DNA of 64,000 nucleotides from Lepus europaeus (GCF_033115175.1 NC_084827.1:119939701-120003700), one strand, 5' to 3'; shown: positions 24,406-35,884, numbered from the stretch's first letter. The notes: generated from the sequence alone by a model not told the origin. Numbers and translations are program-made.

Positions 24406-24679
24406 TTAATTTCCCAAACCAGTTGACTCTCCTGCAGGTTCCCCCAGTTGCAATGTTTATTTACTTGTTTGCTTGGTTGTTTGCTTAATTAGGTTCATTT
24501 AGTCCCTAGGCTGTGGCACAAATCAAACCTCAGTCAGGCATTCAAGCCCCTGCTATTGGGCACATCAGCAGGGCCCCAGCACGAAGTCCAAACATCCCAA
24601 TTCTCTCCTGCCTCCAGGTAAATTCCTAATTCCTTCTCCAGCAGGCACCCTCTGAGAGGCTGGAATGGGTTTGTTGTTT

Positions 24680-24706
24680 TTTTTTTTTTTTTTTTTTTTT
24701 TTTTTG
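24680..24706. repeat. Long poly(T) run
   Basis: About 27 or more consecutive T, flanked by TTTGTTG and GGTGTCAC. It could be the tail of an unrecognised reverse-strand retroelement. Confidence 0.8.
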
Positions 24707-25052
24707 GTGTCACTTCAGACCTGGTACTAACCTTCCAGGTTAGCCCTTCCTTTCACTATTTTTACCCCCTAAAGATTTCTCAGGAAACACAAGTTTAGCG
24801 TATGTTTTGCAAAGGTGAGATGAGTTGAGAGAGAATGTAATGGTGAGAGCAATCATGGATTTGTGTATTTGGCATACAATCTTATGCAAATGCTACACAG
24901 CTAGAGAGCTTCATACAATTAGTTTGACCCAGAGAATGAGAGGCCTTTCAAAAGTGGTTTCAGAAGATCAGTACAACTCATCACCATTATAAGAAAAGCC
25001 ACCATTTACGGCAACTAAGCCCTGAACATTCGACTGTATGCTTTCTATATTT

Positions 25053-25300
25053 TATTTTTTTAAAGATTTATTTTATTTATTTGAAAGGCAGAGTTACAGA
25101 GAGGCAGAGGGAGAGAGGGAGAGAGGGAGAGAGTGAGATCTTCCATCTGCTGGTTGACTCCCCCAGATGGCTGCAACAGCAAGAGCTGGGCCCATCTAAA
25201 GCTAGGAGCCAGGAACTTCTTCTAGGTCTCCCACATGGGTGCAGGGCCCCAAGGACTGCTTTCCCAGGCCATATCAGAGAGCTAGATCAGAAGTGGAACA
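25053..25300 (-). mobile_element. CSINE, reverse, part 1 (split by an L1 3' end)
   Basis: Tail, CT-rich tract and body on the reverse strand up to AGAAGTGGAACA. The remaining head follows at 25506-25587 after a short L1 insertion. Confidence 0.9.
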
Positions 25301-25495
25301 TTACTTAGTAAAGAATTGGTCTTCTGTATATAAAGTTAATTAAAAATGAATCTTAATGGAGAATGGGATGGGAGAGGAAGTAGGAGGTGGGGCGGGAATT
25401 AGGAGGGAGGGTAGGTAGGGGGCGGGGGACCACTATATTCCTAAAGTTGTACCTATGAAAATTGTTATTCATTAAATACAAGCTTTAAAAAAAAA
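25301..25495 (+). mobile_element. Very short L1 3' end inside a CSINE
   Basis: A 195-bp L1 3' UTR end with the G-rich tract (25355-25430) and poly(A). TSD AAGTGGAACA at 25291-25300 and 25496-25505. This is a typical strongly 5'-truncated L1 insertion. Confidence 0.93.
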
Positions 25496-25505
25496 AAGTG
25501 GAACA

Positions 25506-25587
25506 GCCAGGACTCAAACCAGCACCTATATGGGATGCTGATGCTGCAGACCAGGGCTTTAACCTGCTGCACCACAGTGTTAGTCCC
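25506..25587 (-). mobile_element. CSINE, reverse, part 2 (head)
   Basis: Continues from GCCAGGACTCAAACCAGCACC to the head complement CACCACAGTGTTAGTCCCTG, completing the element begun at 25053. Confidence 0.9.
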
Positions 25588-25599
25588 TGTGTGCCTCCA

Positions 25600-25760
25600 C
25601 TAACTCCACAGCAGTACAATGTAGTCTGCATTTTCTTCATTTTAGAAATGTGCTAAGAGATTTAGGTTTTATCCCCAAGATTAACAGCTCATAAGTTGCA
25701 AAGACAGGATCTGAATTCAGATGTCCTGGACAAGCTAATATTACTATCCATAATGTCCAT
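25600..25760 (-). mobile_element. Probable MIR SINE fragment
   Basis: TTCTTCATTTTAGAAATGTG, then GGATCTGAATTCAGATGTCC, follows the order of the reverse complement of MIR. It is strongly diverged, as expected for this ancient family. Confidence 0.5.
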
Positions 25761-26764
25761 GATCTCATTATGAGGAAAAGCATGACTTCCCTGGCCCCTG
25801 CTGTAACATGGAAAAAAATCACCTTATTACGCACCAGGATAAGAATGTGCTCATTTAAAACAAAATAACAACGCTGGAGCATGAAATTCACACCACCACA
25901 CACATGAGAATACAATGCCACTATCAGCATGACCCGGCCCCCAAAATCAAACAATTTATGAAAAACCAAACTGAGTATAACTTTTAAACTTTGTATTAAA
26001 AGGCACCTAGTAGACTCCTCTGTCCCCTGTGGGCACTTCGTAAGGATTAATATTTCAAAGGCTCATGCTTGAATTCAATTTCTTTTTATTCCTATTTGAT
26101 ATCACTTCATATATATGCTGTCTTTCCTCTTTAAGTTCTTCAGCGAAGAGCCCTGTCAGCTTTCTCCATTCAACACCTCTCTTTCCTGCGGCCCTAGCTC
26201 CCTTCCACAGATGTGAGCCTCCTAACATTTTCCTCTCCTGTTCTCAATCAGCCTACATTGGGGCTCAGCACCCTCTTGGTAGTTCAGGCCTTGCTGGAGG
26301 AAGCCTGCTACCACTGGAAGCTCCTGAAGGAATTTTCTAGTTCTTTATCCAGCACCACAGCCCTCTCCCAACTTGCACTCACTCTACAATATTTGCAGCC
26401 CTGGTTTCCTGGGTTTTTCACACAAGTTTTGGTCATTTCACAGGACTGTGATTTCAAAAATAGAACCCACATTGCATCGAGAGAGAGAAGTTACCTATAA
26501 ACTCAGATTTACCAAAAGAGTCAATAAAATAAAAACTAAAAATGTTCCTGTCTGTTCACTGAGGCTGAAACGTTAGGCCAAGTTTTCCAGTCCCCTGCAG
26601 AAGTACAGGAGTGGGTGCTCCAGGAAAGCTCCAGCCGCACTGAGAGCAACTGCTTATGCTGTCCTTCTCCTGAAAGCAAGGCAGGCCATGGGGGCCCCAA
26701 AGCATATTGGAGGCCCCATGAAGGGTACAGGGTACTTCAGACAGAGGGGGACAGTTATGCAACA
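25761..26764. other. Intergenic, no supported gene
   Basis: No recognisable coding family. The overlapping frames at 26065-26500 show no domain. Confidence 0.35.
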
Positions 26765-27045
26765 TTTTGTGTTTATTTGAGAGGCAACAAGAAAGGAAAT
26801 AAGAAGACATAGACAAAGGGAGCTCTTCCATCTGCTGGTTCACTCCCCAGATGCCTACAATGGCCAGGGATGGGCCAGACCTAAGCTAAGAAGTCAAGCC
26901 AGGTCTCCCACATAGGTGGCAAGGGCGTAAGTACTTGGCTCGCACTGCTGTCTGCTAGGCTGTGCTCAGCCAGAAGATGGAATCAGGAGTAGAGTTGAGA
27001 ATGAATGCAGGTACTCTGATATGGGACACGACATCTCAAAGGATA
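26765..27045 (-). mobile_element. Old CSINE-family element, reverse
   Basis: GAGCTCTTCCATCTGCTGGT, the ACTCCCCAGATGCCTACAATG block and a CAGGTCTCCCACATAGGTGG block give the reverse-strand CSINE order with extra changes. It resembles the copy at 48742. Confidence 0.75.
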
Positions 27046-28636
27046 GGCCAAAGTCCCACCCTGTTACTCTATGTTGCCTGGAATTTCTTTTCTGCTGTGT
27101 TCCCACTTTGCTCCTCCTCCAATCCTGGAATAAAAATTGACTCTGTGCCTGCCAGTGTAGGTGAGGATTTGGGAAAAATTCTTTAATAGTCCCTTGAGTC
27201 ATTAAGACAAGACCACACTGTACCCCACCTTCCCCACCATCTCAGAATTCACTGTATTCACAGACAACTCTGGAGCTAGAGAAAATCTAACAGAGTGATG
27301 CTGCTAATTCCTGAATCTGAAGACTTTGAGGCAAGTCCCTTCTCCTGGAAGAATCTCACTTTCCTCCCCCAACAGAGATACAGCCCAGAGGGCAAACTCC
27401 CACACAGGCGTATTTCTTTGGGTGAAATGTCTAGAAGAGTCCTGACAACACACAGCAGCAATTTCCATGCAAATTCGCGCCTGCAGGGGAAATGCAATTG
27501 GGCTAGCAATCTTCCGCTGATGTGCACCCCCTTCCCATTTCAGTGGGCTGTGAAAACAACTTGAATAAAGAGATCTATTTGTTCAGCTTTTCTCTCTCTG
27601 AGCTTGCCAGACACAAACAAGTCTCTATCTCTAAAAGGGTGTTCACTCCACACTGCTGCTCAATGACAAGGATGGAATGGAAATGAGAGTTCACATCCCC
27701 TCTGTCCTAGTAGGATGAGAACAGAGACAGTGTTTTTTCAGGGGGGTGGGAGTAGACAAGACTTTAAGTTTTGTGAAACAGAAAGAAAGGTTAGCTAATA
27801 ATGTAGGTTACAAAGAGAAATAATAACAATCAACTGCACTTGATTAATTCCAAGTGGCCTGTGGCCACCGGGGGCCATGGCTGATGTACTGGTGGGAAGA
27901 GTGCAGGATCAGGAAATTGTTCTGGTCTCTGACACTCAATTCACTACGATGGAATTGAACTAGCCAAAGGGCCTCCAAACTGGGGCATGGGTGTTTGCAC
28001 CCTGGTACACAAAGACTTTCCGCAAACTATGTAGAAAGGGAGAATCTTGGGGAATTAACTACTAAATCTTCGATTCCACCATGTATTCTCCCCTGAAACT
28101 AATCTGCCTTGATCACATGACCAAGAACCTGTTTTCCCCAACTGTCCTTTTTCTACTTTGCAAAAGAACAGCGTGCTCACCACAGTTATCACCCATGCAG
28201 GCTTTTGCACATTTTTCTGAGGTGTGAAAACCTTCCTCGCTTTCTTGTAAGGGCCAGTCCTGGGTGAAAAAAGTGAAAAGACTTTACATCTTGAAAGGGG
28301 GTCAGAAACTCATGGCAATCCTTGTGCCAACTTTCTTACCTATTTCCTTTCTTCTCTCCCTTGTTTCCTTCCTTTATTTCTTAGAATTAAAATTCAAAAG
28401 TAAAACAGTTCCAAAGGGTTGCATACTGACACATTTACCTGAATTAATTAAGACTTTTTTTTTCTGACAGGAAGCAAGTTCAAATTGGCTCAATGTTTTG
28501 ACAGTAAGGACTATTTCTTGCCAATTAATTTGTGAGATGGACGCTGTCCACAAATTTAATGAGCTAAGTCTACAGCTCCAAAGTTAAATGAAAATATGTT
28601 TTAATTGTGGATATAATATTCACTACATCATCTGAT
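27046..28636. other. Intergenic, possible regulatory islands
   Basis: Largely free of repeats. ATGCAAAT, an octamer-type motif, lies at about 27469 beside several CpGs (TTCGCGCC). Conservation cannot be judged here. Confidence 0.3.
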
Positions 28637-28766
28637 ATGAGGCATCATCAAAAAGCTCATGGAAAAGTTAGTATTATGAAAATCTTCATGGATTTCAAAA
28701 AATTTTGGCACCAAAATAAGCTTGTCTTTTAATTCTACTTTTCCATGAACTTTCTGAAGTACCATA
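28637..28766. mobile_element. Mariner-like short palindromic element, complete
   Basis: The left end CATCAAAAAGCTCATGG pairs with the right end CCATGAACTTTCTGAAGTA as an imperfect inverted repeat about 130 bp apart. The middle reads ACCAAAATAAGCTTGTCTTT. TA dinucleotides lie outside each end. It is non-coding, so any movement needed a transposase from elsewhere. The mariner link is inferred from the TA flanks and end sequence. Confidence 0.6.
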
Positions 28767-29963
28767 ATATATACTTTGCAACTATTTAAATTTATGAGGA
28801 AAAATGCTACATGTCAATTCAAAAGGAGTATTTTACAATTCTTTTAGGCAGTACATGAGCAAACACATCTGAAGTCATTAGTCTAATTAATCCTTTCCAT
28901 GTCAAATGGCCTGTGAAACGCCTTGGTCTCTTCTCTTTCTCCTTCTCTCTGTAACCAGCTCTGTCCCCCACTGCTTTCTCAATCACCACATCTCGTGATT
29001 TTTATTGTACCCCGTGTTTAGTGCATCACTCTAAGCATCACAAAAATAAAGCCCACCTGAAGAACCAGAGAAGCAGAGTGAGAAGCTGTGGATGCCAGCC
29101 ATGAAGTCCCCATAGTACTTCCCCAGCATCGTGACCATCTTACAGATGAAGGGACTAGAACAAACGTACTGAATGTCTCAATGGTCTCAGAGAAAATAAC
29201 TGGTTTTGCTCTCAGTTCCCATTATGGACTAATTTCTTATTTACTTTTTCTTTGGAATACATCTCATTAATACAATTTTATTTTTGTCCAAAATGATCAC
29301 TGCTAGATGTGAAAATAGAGAGGAAAATACGCAGAGGTGAAGATGGAGGTATTAATGTAAATAGAGATAGAAACATTCAGATTCTCCTTTTCCCTTTGCT
29401 TTATTTACAGAAGGCCAGCACATGAAGCCTCCCTATACCAACAATCCTTTGAAAAGGAAATAAAAGTCCTAGAGACTGAGTAGCTATACTGCTGTCTGCT
29501 TCTTGCTCTAGACAATACATTTTAATTTCCTGTGTATGTGGCTCCCTTTGGTAGTGTGGTGAAGCCTATGAGCCCTTTTTCACAATACATAAACCAAATT
29601 AATAGGATCAGAAAAGGAACTAATCATCTTGAAATATTACCATCAAAATATTTTTAAAGCAAGTTTGTGGCATAGTAATATACATACTTTTTATTAGCAT
29701 ATTAAATACCAATGTTGGTAGGGAGTATTAACTATCATAATTTTAAAGTAGTGGTTAGAATTCATATAAATGATATTTTGATATATCTGTAACCACTGTA
29801 TTATGATATGAAATATCTACAATTTGGTAACAAATTCACAAATACTGCTGATAGTACTAGGGTTTGTTGCTGACATAGTTAATAAAAGAAAATGTTAAAA
29901 TTTCAGTTGGAGTTCAGCAAAAATACATATTTTATTCTCATTCAAGTTTATAGATCCCGTGTT
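28767..29963. other. Intergenic, no supported gene
   Basis: AT-rich, with no repeat or coding family recognised. The frame at 29088-29270 is not supported by any motif. Confidence 0.35.
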
Positions 29964-29979
29964 AAGATAAATTGTGGTG

Positions 29980-30236
29980 GGGCCAGCACTGTGGCATAGC
30001 AGGTAAAGCTGCCGCCTGCAGTGCTGGCATCCTATGTGGGCTCCAGTTCCAGTCCCGGCTACTCCACTTCCAATACAGCTCTCTGCTATGGCTTGGGAAT
30101 TCAGTAGAAGATGGCCCAAGTCCTTGGGCCCCTCCATCCGCGTGGAAGACCTGGAAGAAGCTCCTGGCTCCTGGCTTTGGATCAGCACAGCTCCAACTGT
30201 TGTGGCCAACTGTGGAGTAAACCAGTGGATGGAAGA

Positions 30237-30272
<36 letters not shown>

Positions 30273-30333
30273 GCCTCTCCTCTCTCTGTGTAACTCTTTC
30301 AAATAAATAAATAAATCTTTTTTAAAAAAAAAA
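29980..30333 (+). mobile_element. CSINE, full length
   Basis: TSD AAGATAAATTGTGGTG at 29964-29979 and 30334-30349, a perfect 16-bp match. It has a long CT microsatellite (about 30237-30275). Confidence 0.95.
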
Positions 30334-30357
30334 AAGATAAATTGTGGTGCAGGTCAT

Positions 30358-30384
30358 ATGGGTATTTCAAAAGTTCGTGAATTG
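30358..30384. mobile_element. Mariner-like short element, left end (multiply split)
   Basis: GGGTATTTCAAAAGTTCGTG is the terminal repeat type. The element is split by CSINEs at 30385 and 30738 and continues at about 31085. Confidence 0.5.
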
Positions 30385-30722
30385 GGCTGGTGCCGTGGCT
30401 CAACAGGCTAATCCTCCGCTAGCGGCGCCGGCACAACGGGTTCTAGTCCCGGTCGGGGCACCGGATTCTGTCCCGGTTGCCCCTCTTCCAGGCCAGCTCT
30501 CTGCTATGGCCTGGGAGTGCAGTGGAGGATGGCCCAAGTGCCTGGGCCCTGCACTCCATGGGAGACCAGGAGAAGCACCTGGCTCCTGGCTTCGGATCAG
30601 CGCGGTGCGCCAGCCGCGGCGGCCATTGGAAGGTGAACCAACGGCAAAGGAAGACCTTTCTCTCTGTTCTCTCTCTTTCACTGTCCACTCTGCCTGTCAA
30701 AAATAAAAAAAAAAAAATTTTT
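30385..30722 (+). mobile_element. CSINE, young-type, first insertion at a reused site
   Basis: TSD AAAGTTCGTGAATTG at 30370-30384 and AAAGTTCATGAATTG at 30723-30737, with one difference (CG versus CA). It carries the extra young-type block (GATTCTGTCCCGGTTGC). Confidence 0.93.
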
Positions 30723-30737
30723 AAAGTTCATGAATTG

Positions 30738-31070
30738 GAGCCAGCACTGTGGCATAGCAGGTAAGGCTGCTGCCTGAGACACAGGCATTCCATAAAGGAC
30801 ACGGGTTCAAGTCCCAGCTGCTGCACTTCTGATCTACCTCCCAGCTTGTGGTCTAGGGAAATCAGCAGAAAATGACCCAAGTACTTGGGCCCCTGCCACC
30901 CACATGGGAGACCCAGAGGAAGGACCTGGCTCATGGATTTCGCCTGGCTCAGCCCTGGCCAGTGCAGCCATTTGGGGAGTAAACCATCTATTGGAATATC
31001 TCTCTCTCTTTCTACCTCTACCTCTCCTTCTAACTTTGACTTTCAAATAAGTAAATTTTTTTTTAAAAAA
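30738..31070 (+). mobile_element. CSINE, second insertion at the same site
   Basis: Left TSD at 30723-30737 and right TSD AACTTCATGAATTG at 31071-31084. It is of the other CSINE subgroup and more diverged than its neighbour. Confidence 0.9.
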
Positions 31071-31084
31071 AACTTCATGAATTG

Positions 31085-31173
31085 AATTAAAATATAGGCT
31101 TATTTTAATGCAAATAAGTTTTGAAAGTATATATGCAAGGAGTGTACAAAAAGCTTTATAGAAAACCCTTATT
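31085..31173. mobile_element. Mariner-like short element(s), middle parts
   Basis: AATTAAAATATAGGCTTATTTT continues the element begun at 30358. A second terminal repeat (GAGTGTACAAAAAGCTTTAT) starts at about 31140. Confidence 0.5.
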
Positions 31174-31504
31174 GGGGCCGGTGCTGTGGCACAGCAGGTT
31201 AAAGCCCCGGCCTGCAGTGGTGGCATCCCATATGGGCACCGGTTCAAGTCCTGGCTGCTCCACTTCCAATCCAACTCTCTGCTATGGCCTGGGGGAGCAG
31301 TAGAAGTTGGCCCAAGTCCTTGAGCACCTGCATGGGAGACCCGGAAGAGGCTCCTGGCTCCTGGCTTCGGATCAGCTCAGCTCTGGCCATTACGGTCATT
31401 TAGGGAGTGAACCAGTGGATGGAAGACCTCTCCTCTCGCTTTGGCTCTAGCTCTCTCTGTAACTCTGTCCTTCAAATAAATAAAAATAAATCTTTTTTAA
31501 AAAA
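31174..31504 (+). mobile_element. CSINE, full length
   Basis: TSD AGAAAACCCTTATT at 31160-31173 and AGAAAACCCATATT at 31505-31518. Head GGGGCCGGTGCTGTGGCACAG. Confidence 0.93.
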
Positions 31505-31518
31505 AGAAAACCCATATT

Positions 31519-31610
31519 AAAGTATGCATGAATTTCAAAAATTTTGCTCCAAAATAAACTTATATTTTAAGTCCATTTTCCACAAACTTTCCAAAGTTCC
31601 CTATTTTGAA
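31519..31610. mobile_element. Mariner-like short element, right end
   Basis: TGCATGAATTTCAAAAATTTTG, then CCAAAATAAACTTATATTTT and the right end CACAAACTTTCCAAAGTTCC, completing the element begun at about 31140. Confidence 0.55.
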
Positions 31611-31759
31611 GGCCTGGACACTTTTCCTTGTGACTCCTTCTTTACTCCTGTTGGCTCTCTCTTCCCAAAGCACCTGCCCTACAGTGGCTTCAGTTAGCTG
31701 ACATGAGCAAAAGCAACCATTCATTGACCTTGTACCATTTTGCATACATTATTTGTACA

Positions 31760-31905
31760 CCTTGAAAGAAGGAACTGACACTCAAAAAGGTTAAATAGCT
31801 TGCCCAGGGCAACAAAGTGGAAGACTTGGAGTTTATACGCAACTCTGTATGGCTTAAAGTTTACTCCAATTTCTACTACACTTTAAGGCCTCCTGGTAGG
31901 GAAAA
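31760..31905 (-). mobile_element. Probable MIR SINE fragment
   Basis: AAGGTTAAATAGCTTGCCCAG matches the reverse complement of the conserved MIR core. The rest is diverged. Confidence 0.65.
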
Positions 31906-32101
31906 TTTTTGCATTTTTAATAGGCACTTGATAAAAACCAAGTATAGAGGTTCCTCCACAAGGGTTGGTTTCAGGACCACTACCACCCCGAGTACCCCTA
32001 AAATCTGTAAATGCTCAAGACCCTATAAAAAGTGGTACAGTATTTGTATATAATCTATTCACATCCTCCCATATACTTCATATCATCTCTAGATTACTTA
32101 T

Positions 32102-32159
32102 TTTTTTAAAGATTTATTTATTTTTTGAAAGAGTTACACAGAGAGAGGAGAGGGGGAGG

Positions 32160-32202
<43 letters not shown>

Positions 32203-32458
32203 CTTCCATCCACTGGTTCACTCCCCAATTGGCTGCAACGGCCAGAGCTGCACTAATCCAAAGCCAGGAGCCAGGAGCTTCTTTGGGTCTCCCATGCGGG
32301 TGCAGGGGCCCAAGGACTTGGGCCATCTTCTACTGCTTTCCCAAGCCATTGCAGAGAGCTGGATCGGAAGAGGAGCAGCCGGGTCTCGAACCAGTGCCCA
32401 CATGGGATGCCGGTGCTTCAGGCCAGGGCATTAACCCCCTGTGCCACAGCGCCGGCCC
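32102..32458 (-). mobile_element. CSINE, reverse, with GA microsatellite
   Basis: Full CSINE on the reverse strand, poly(A) at the left (32102). A (GA)n run lies at about 32162-32200. The left TSD copy CTAGATTACTTAT is at 32089-32101, but the right copy lies 219 bp beyond the SINE head, at 32678-32690. Confidence 0.92.
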
Positions 32459-32677
32459 CCCTGTGGCCTGTTTTTAAAACTGTATCCTTAGAAGTGAGTC
32501 CACAGAAATGAGTGCAGTGTCATATATAGCTGAAAAGTCTGAGCACCAGGAACCAGCCACGTGGAGGAGCATCTAGGCCAGGAAACACGGGGCAGGTGGC
32601 CCAAAGGCCACGCGCCCTGGGGGCACAGGGCTACAGCCAGCCCCCTCCTGGCTAGAGGCCAGGGAAAAGAAGAAGAG
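32459..32677 (-). mobile_element. Extra 5' segment co-inserted with the CSINE at 32102
   Basis: This 219-bp stretch is GC-richer than its surroundings and sits between the CSINE head and the right TSD copy. TSD placement implies that one insertion event delivered both. In element orientation it lies 5' of the SINE. I do not recognise its source: it is neither the L1 5' UTR of 7838 nor a CSINE. Confidence 0.7.
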
Positions 32678-32857
32678 CTAGATTACTTATAATACCTAAT
32701 GCAATATAAATGCTCTGGACTCATCTATACTGTACTCCACAGTGGAGGTTCCTGGTGATCATTTACTTGAACCAAGGCACTGCTGGTCAGTGAACTTCCT
32801 TTGTAACTCTTCAGAGTATCCAAGTCATTTTTCTGAGTAGAGGACACTCAATATTTT

Positions 32858-33177
32858 TTTTTATTTTATTTATTTGACAGGTAGAGTTATAGACAGTGAG
32901 AGAGAGAGACAGAGAGAAAGATCTTCCTTCCGTTGGTTCACCCCACAAATGGCCGCCACGGCTGGTGCTGCGCCAATCCGAAGCCAGGAGCCAGGTGCTT
33001 CTCCTGGTCTCCCATGTGGGTGCAGGGGGCCAAGCACTTGGGCCATCCTCCACTGCCTTCCCTGGGCCACAGCAGAGAGCTGGACTGGAAGAGGAGCAAC
33101 CAGGACTAGAACCCAGCGCCCATATGGGATGCTGGCGCCGCAGGCAGAGGATTAACCAAGTGAGCCACAGCGCCGGC
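32858..33177 (-). mobile_element. CSINE, reverse, full length
   Basis: TSD CACTCAATATTTT at 32845-32857 and CATTCAATGTTTT at 33178-33190, two mismatches. The head complement ends GCCACAGCGCCGGCC. Confidence 0.9.
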
Positions 33178-33264
33178 CATTCAATGTTTTAAACAAGTTG
33201 ATTTTCCAAGCCATAAACTTTCTGGACAGTGCTATATTCACTAGTCCCTAAATAATACAGTTCA

Positions 33265-33391
33265 AGGCATCTTTAAAATTTTCGTGGAAAATATCTATTA
33301 TGAAAAAACTCCGCCTGGTTTTCAAAAATTTTTGTACCCAAATATCCATGTCTTTTAATTCAACTTTTACATATACTTTCTGAATTACTCT
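33265..33391. mobile_element. Mariner-like short palindromic element
   Basis: Left end CATCTTTAAAATTTTCGTGG, middle TTGTACCCAAATATCCATGTC, right end ACATATACTTTCTGAATTACTC. Same layout as the copy at 28637, in the same orientation. Confidence 0.55.
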
Positions 33392-34636
33392 GTTTAAAGC
33401 TCTTTACAAAGCATGGAAATGAGACACATCTTTATTTCTTCTCTTTATCCTTTGCTCCTACCAAGCTTCGTGCCATTTCAAAGCAGAACTGGTAAGTGTT
33501 GAGCCTCTGCAACCACTGTATGACAGATCCTGTCTGGATTTTTAGTATTTATCGAGTTCAGACATGCAGTATGATAGTGCATTAGAAGAGTAAGGTGGAT
33601 AGAAATGCACTATCTCTAACATCTGTACTACAAACATTGTTTTCATTTTTTTCAATTTTTAATTTATATTTCAAGTAGTAAGTGTATTATTTCTGTGTTC
33701 ACTCATGAAGAACTACAGCCCCAGTAAAGAGCTCACTCTGAACCATGAGACAAGGCCAGTGACAGGATTCAACTTAGAGAGTGAGGAAAGGAGGGAAGCT
33801 GATTAGGAAAAATCAAAACATACATTGAAGGTGCATTTGGCTACCTGTATCTGTGAGTTCCATAGCCATGGATTCAACCAACCACAGATTAAAATGTGAG
33901 GAAAACATTGCAGCTGAACTCAATGTGTCTTCCAATGCACTAGCTTATGTTTTTCTCAAGGCTATATTTCTTTGGTAGGTAGGGCAGGTATTATTACCAA
34001 ATATTACCAACGTTGCAAGAAAAGCCCAAGTTCTAACGATGTACCAGTAGGATAACTAAAGCTAGAGTCCAAGCCACAAAGATCTAGTCCAGTACTTGAA
34101 TCTCCACTTTCACAATCTATTCCTTTTCCAGGAAAACTACTTTCCCATATAAATGCCGTTCAATAAAATTATGCATCCATATATTCTGAGGTCTCACAAT
34201 CATGAGGGAGACTTCTATTCTACATCTCACTCCAAAGATGTACACAATTACTCCAATAGGTCAATGAGTAAAACAATCACTATGAATTCCATCCTTAGGG
34301 GTCTCACTTACCTATTGCTATAGAACAAATTATTCTGAAACCCAATGAAAAATGACCACTACTTTATTGTATCTGGTGACTTTGTCAGAATTTGGCTGGG
34401 CTCAGCTAGGTGATTAATCTATCCACATGAAGTTGATGGTGTTCACTGTGCTGCATGCAACTAGCCAGTGGCCTTAATCACATGCCAGACACCTTGTTGG
34501 GGGAGGCAAATGGTCATAGTGCTGGCCTTAGCCAGGACTGTCAACCAGAGTACCTACATGGGATCCTTCCAGTATGGCACCCTCAGGATAGCCCAACTTC
34601 TCATCTAGAGTCTCAAGGCTCAAGAGTGAAAAGGTA
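33392..34636. other. Intergenic with a possible MIR trace
   Basis: Positions 33975-34115 have a weak MIR-like order on the reverse strand (GCAGGTATTATTACC and AGTCCAAGCCAC). Otherwise nothing is recognised. Confidence 0.35.
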
Positions 34637-34938
34637 GGGGCTGGCACTGTGGCACACTGTGGCATCTGCAATGCCAGCATCCCATATGGACACCAATTCA
34701 AGTCCTGGCTGCTCCACTTCTAATGTGCTGGGAAAGCAGTAGAAGATGGCCCAAGTACTAGGGCCCCTGCACCCACATGACAGACTTGAATGAAGTTCTA
34801 GGCTCCTACCTCTGGCCTGGCCCAGCCCTGGTTGTTGCTACCATTTGGGAAGTGAACCAGTGTATGGAAGATACCTCTCTCTGTCTCTCCCTCTCTCTAT
34901 TTAACTCTGTCTTCCAAAATAATAAATAAATTTTTTAA
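34637..34938 (+). mobile_element. CSINE, slightly rearranged head
   Basis: GGGGCTGGCACTGTGGCACAC followed by a repeated CTGTGGCA, then the body, CT-rich tract and AATAAATAAATTTTTT tail. Confidence 0.88.
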
Positions 34939-35174
34939 AAAAGTAACAAGACAGAAGCCTCATGGTCTTGTGACCTAGCCTCCATGACACAGCGTCACTT
35001 CCATCACACTCCTGTGACGAATGCAACACAAATCTGTCTAGCTTCAAGGAAAAGTGACATAAACCCAATTCCTCCATGAAAAGAAGACTGAAAAATTAAA
35101 AATTTTTGAAAAAATGAAAAAATTTTAAAATGAAAATTCACAGCCATGTTTTAAAAACAATCACATATGGGTTT

Positions 35175-35510
35175 ATTTTTTCTTTTTTATTTATTTGAAA
35201 GTCAGGGTTATACAAAAAGAGAAGGAGAGGCAGAGAGAGAGAGAAAAGAGAAGACTTCTGTCAGCTGGTTCACTTCCCAATTGGCCACAACGGCCATAGC
35301 TGTGCCGATCCAAAGCCAGGAGCCAGGAGCTTCTTCCAGATCTCCTACTCAGGTGCAAGGACCCAAGGACTTGGACCATCTTCTACTCCTTTCCCAGGCC
35401 ATAGCAGAGAGGCAGATCAAAAGTGGAGCAGCCGGGACTCGAACCGGTGCCCATATGGGATGCCGGCACTGCAGGCAGCGACTTTACCTGCTACACACAG
35501 CACTGGCCCC
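35175..35510 (-). mobile_element. CSINE, reverse, full length
   Basis: TSD ATGGGTTT at 35167-35174 and 35511-35518. The head complement is TGCTACACACAGCACTGGCC. Confidence 0.9.
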
Positions 35511-35567
35511 ATGGGTTTCTTATATTAACTTATAATATTCAAGAACTTACCAACTCTTGTAATTCAT

Positions 35568-35790
35568 GAGCTCTCTGCTTATGGCCTGGGAAAGCAGTGG
35601 AAAGATGTCCCAAGTACTTGGACCCCTGCACTCACATGGGAGACCTAGAGGAAGTTCCTGGCTCCTGGCTTCAGATCAGCTCAGCTCTGGCTGTTGCAGC
35701 CATTTGGGAGTGAACCAGCAGATGGAAGACCTTTCTCTCTCCTGCTCTCTATAACTTACCTCTCAAATAAATAAATCTTTTAAAAAAAAT
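35568..35790 (+). mobile_element. CSINE, 5'-truncated
   Basis: Starts at the GAGCTCTCTGCTTATGGCCTG block, so the tRNA-related head is missing. The CT-rich tract and AAATAAATAAATCTTTT tail are present. Confidence 0.88.
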
Positions 35791-35884
35791 TGAACTCTCA
35801 TGGTAGGGTCTTTATCCGTCCTAATAGAATGTCCATGTGTCCCAACAGTACACTAGAGACTGAATTGCAATAGGGATAAGAATA

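Noticed and set aside
30237..30275. CT/GA runs as regulatory polypyrimidine tracts
   Set aside because: They are the variable CT-rich part of each CSINE, which expands as a microsatellite.
30443..30700. Long overlapping frames on both strands across CSINEs, with recurring protein-like patterns such as SQAIAESW
   Set aside because: The same frames recur in every CSINE copy and on both strands; they reflect the shared SINE sequence, not a protein family.
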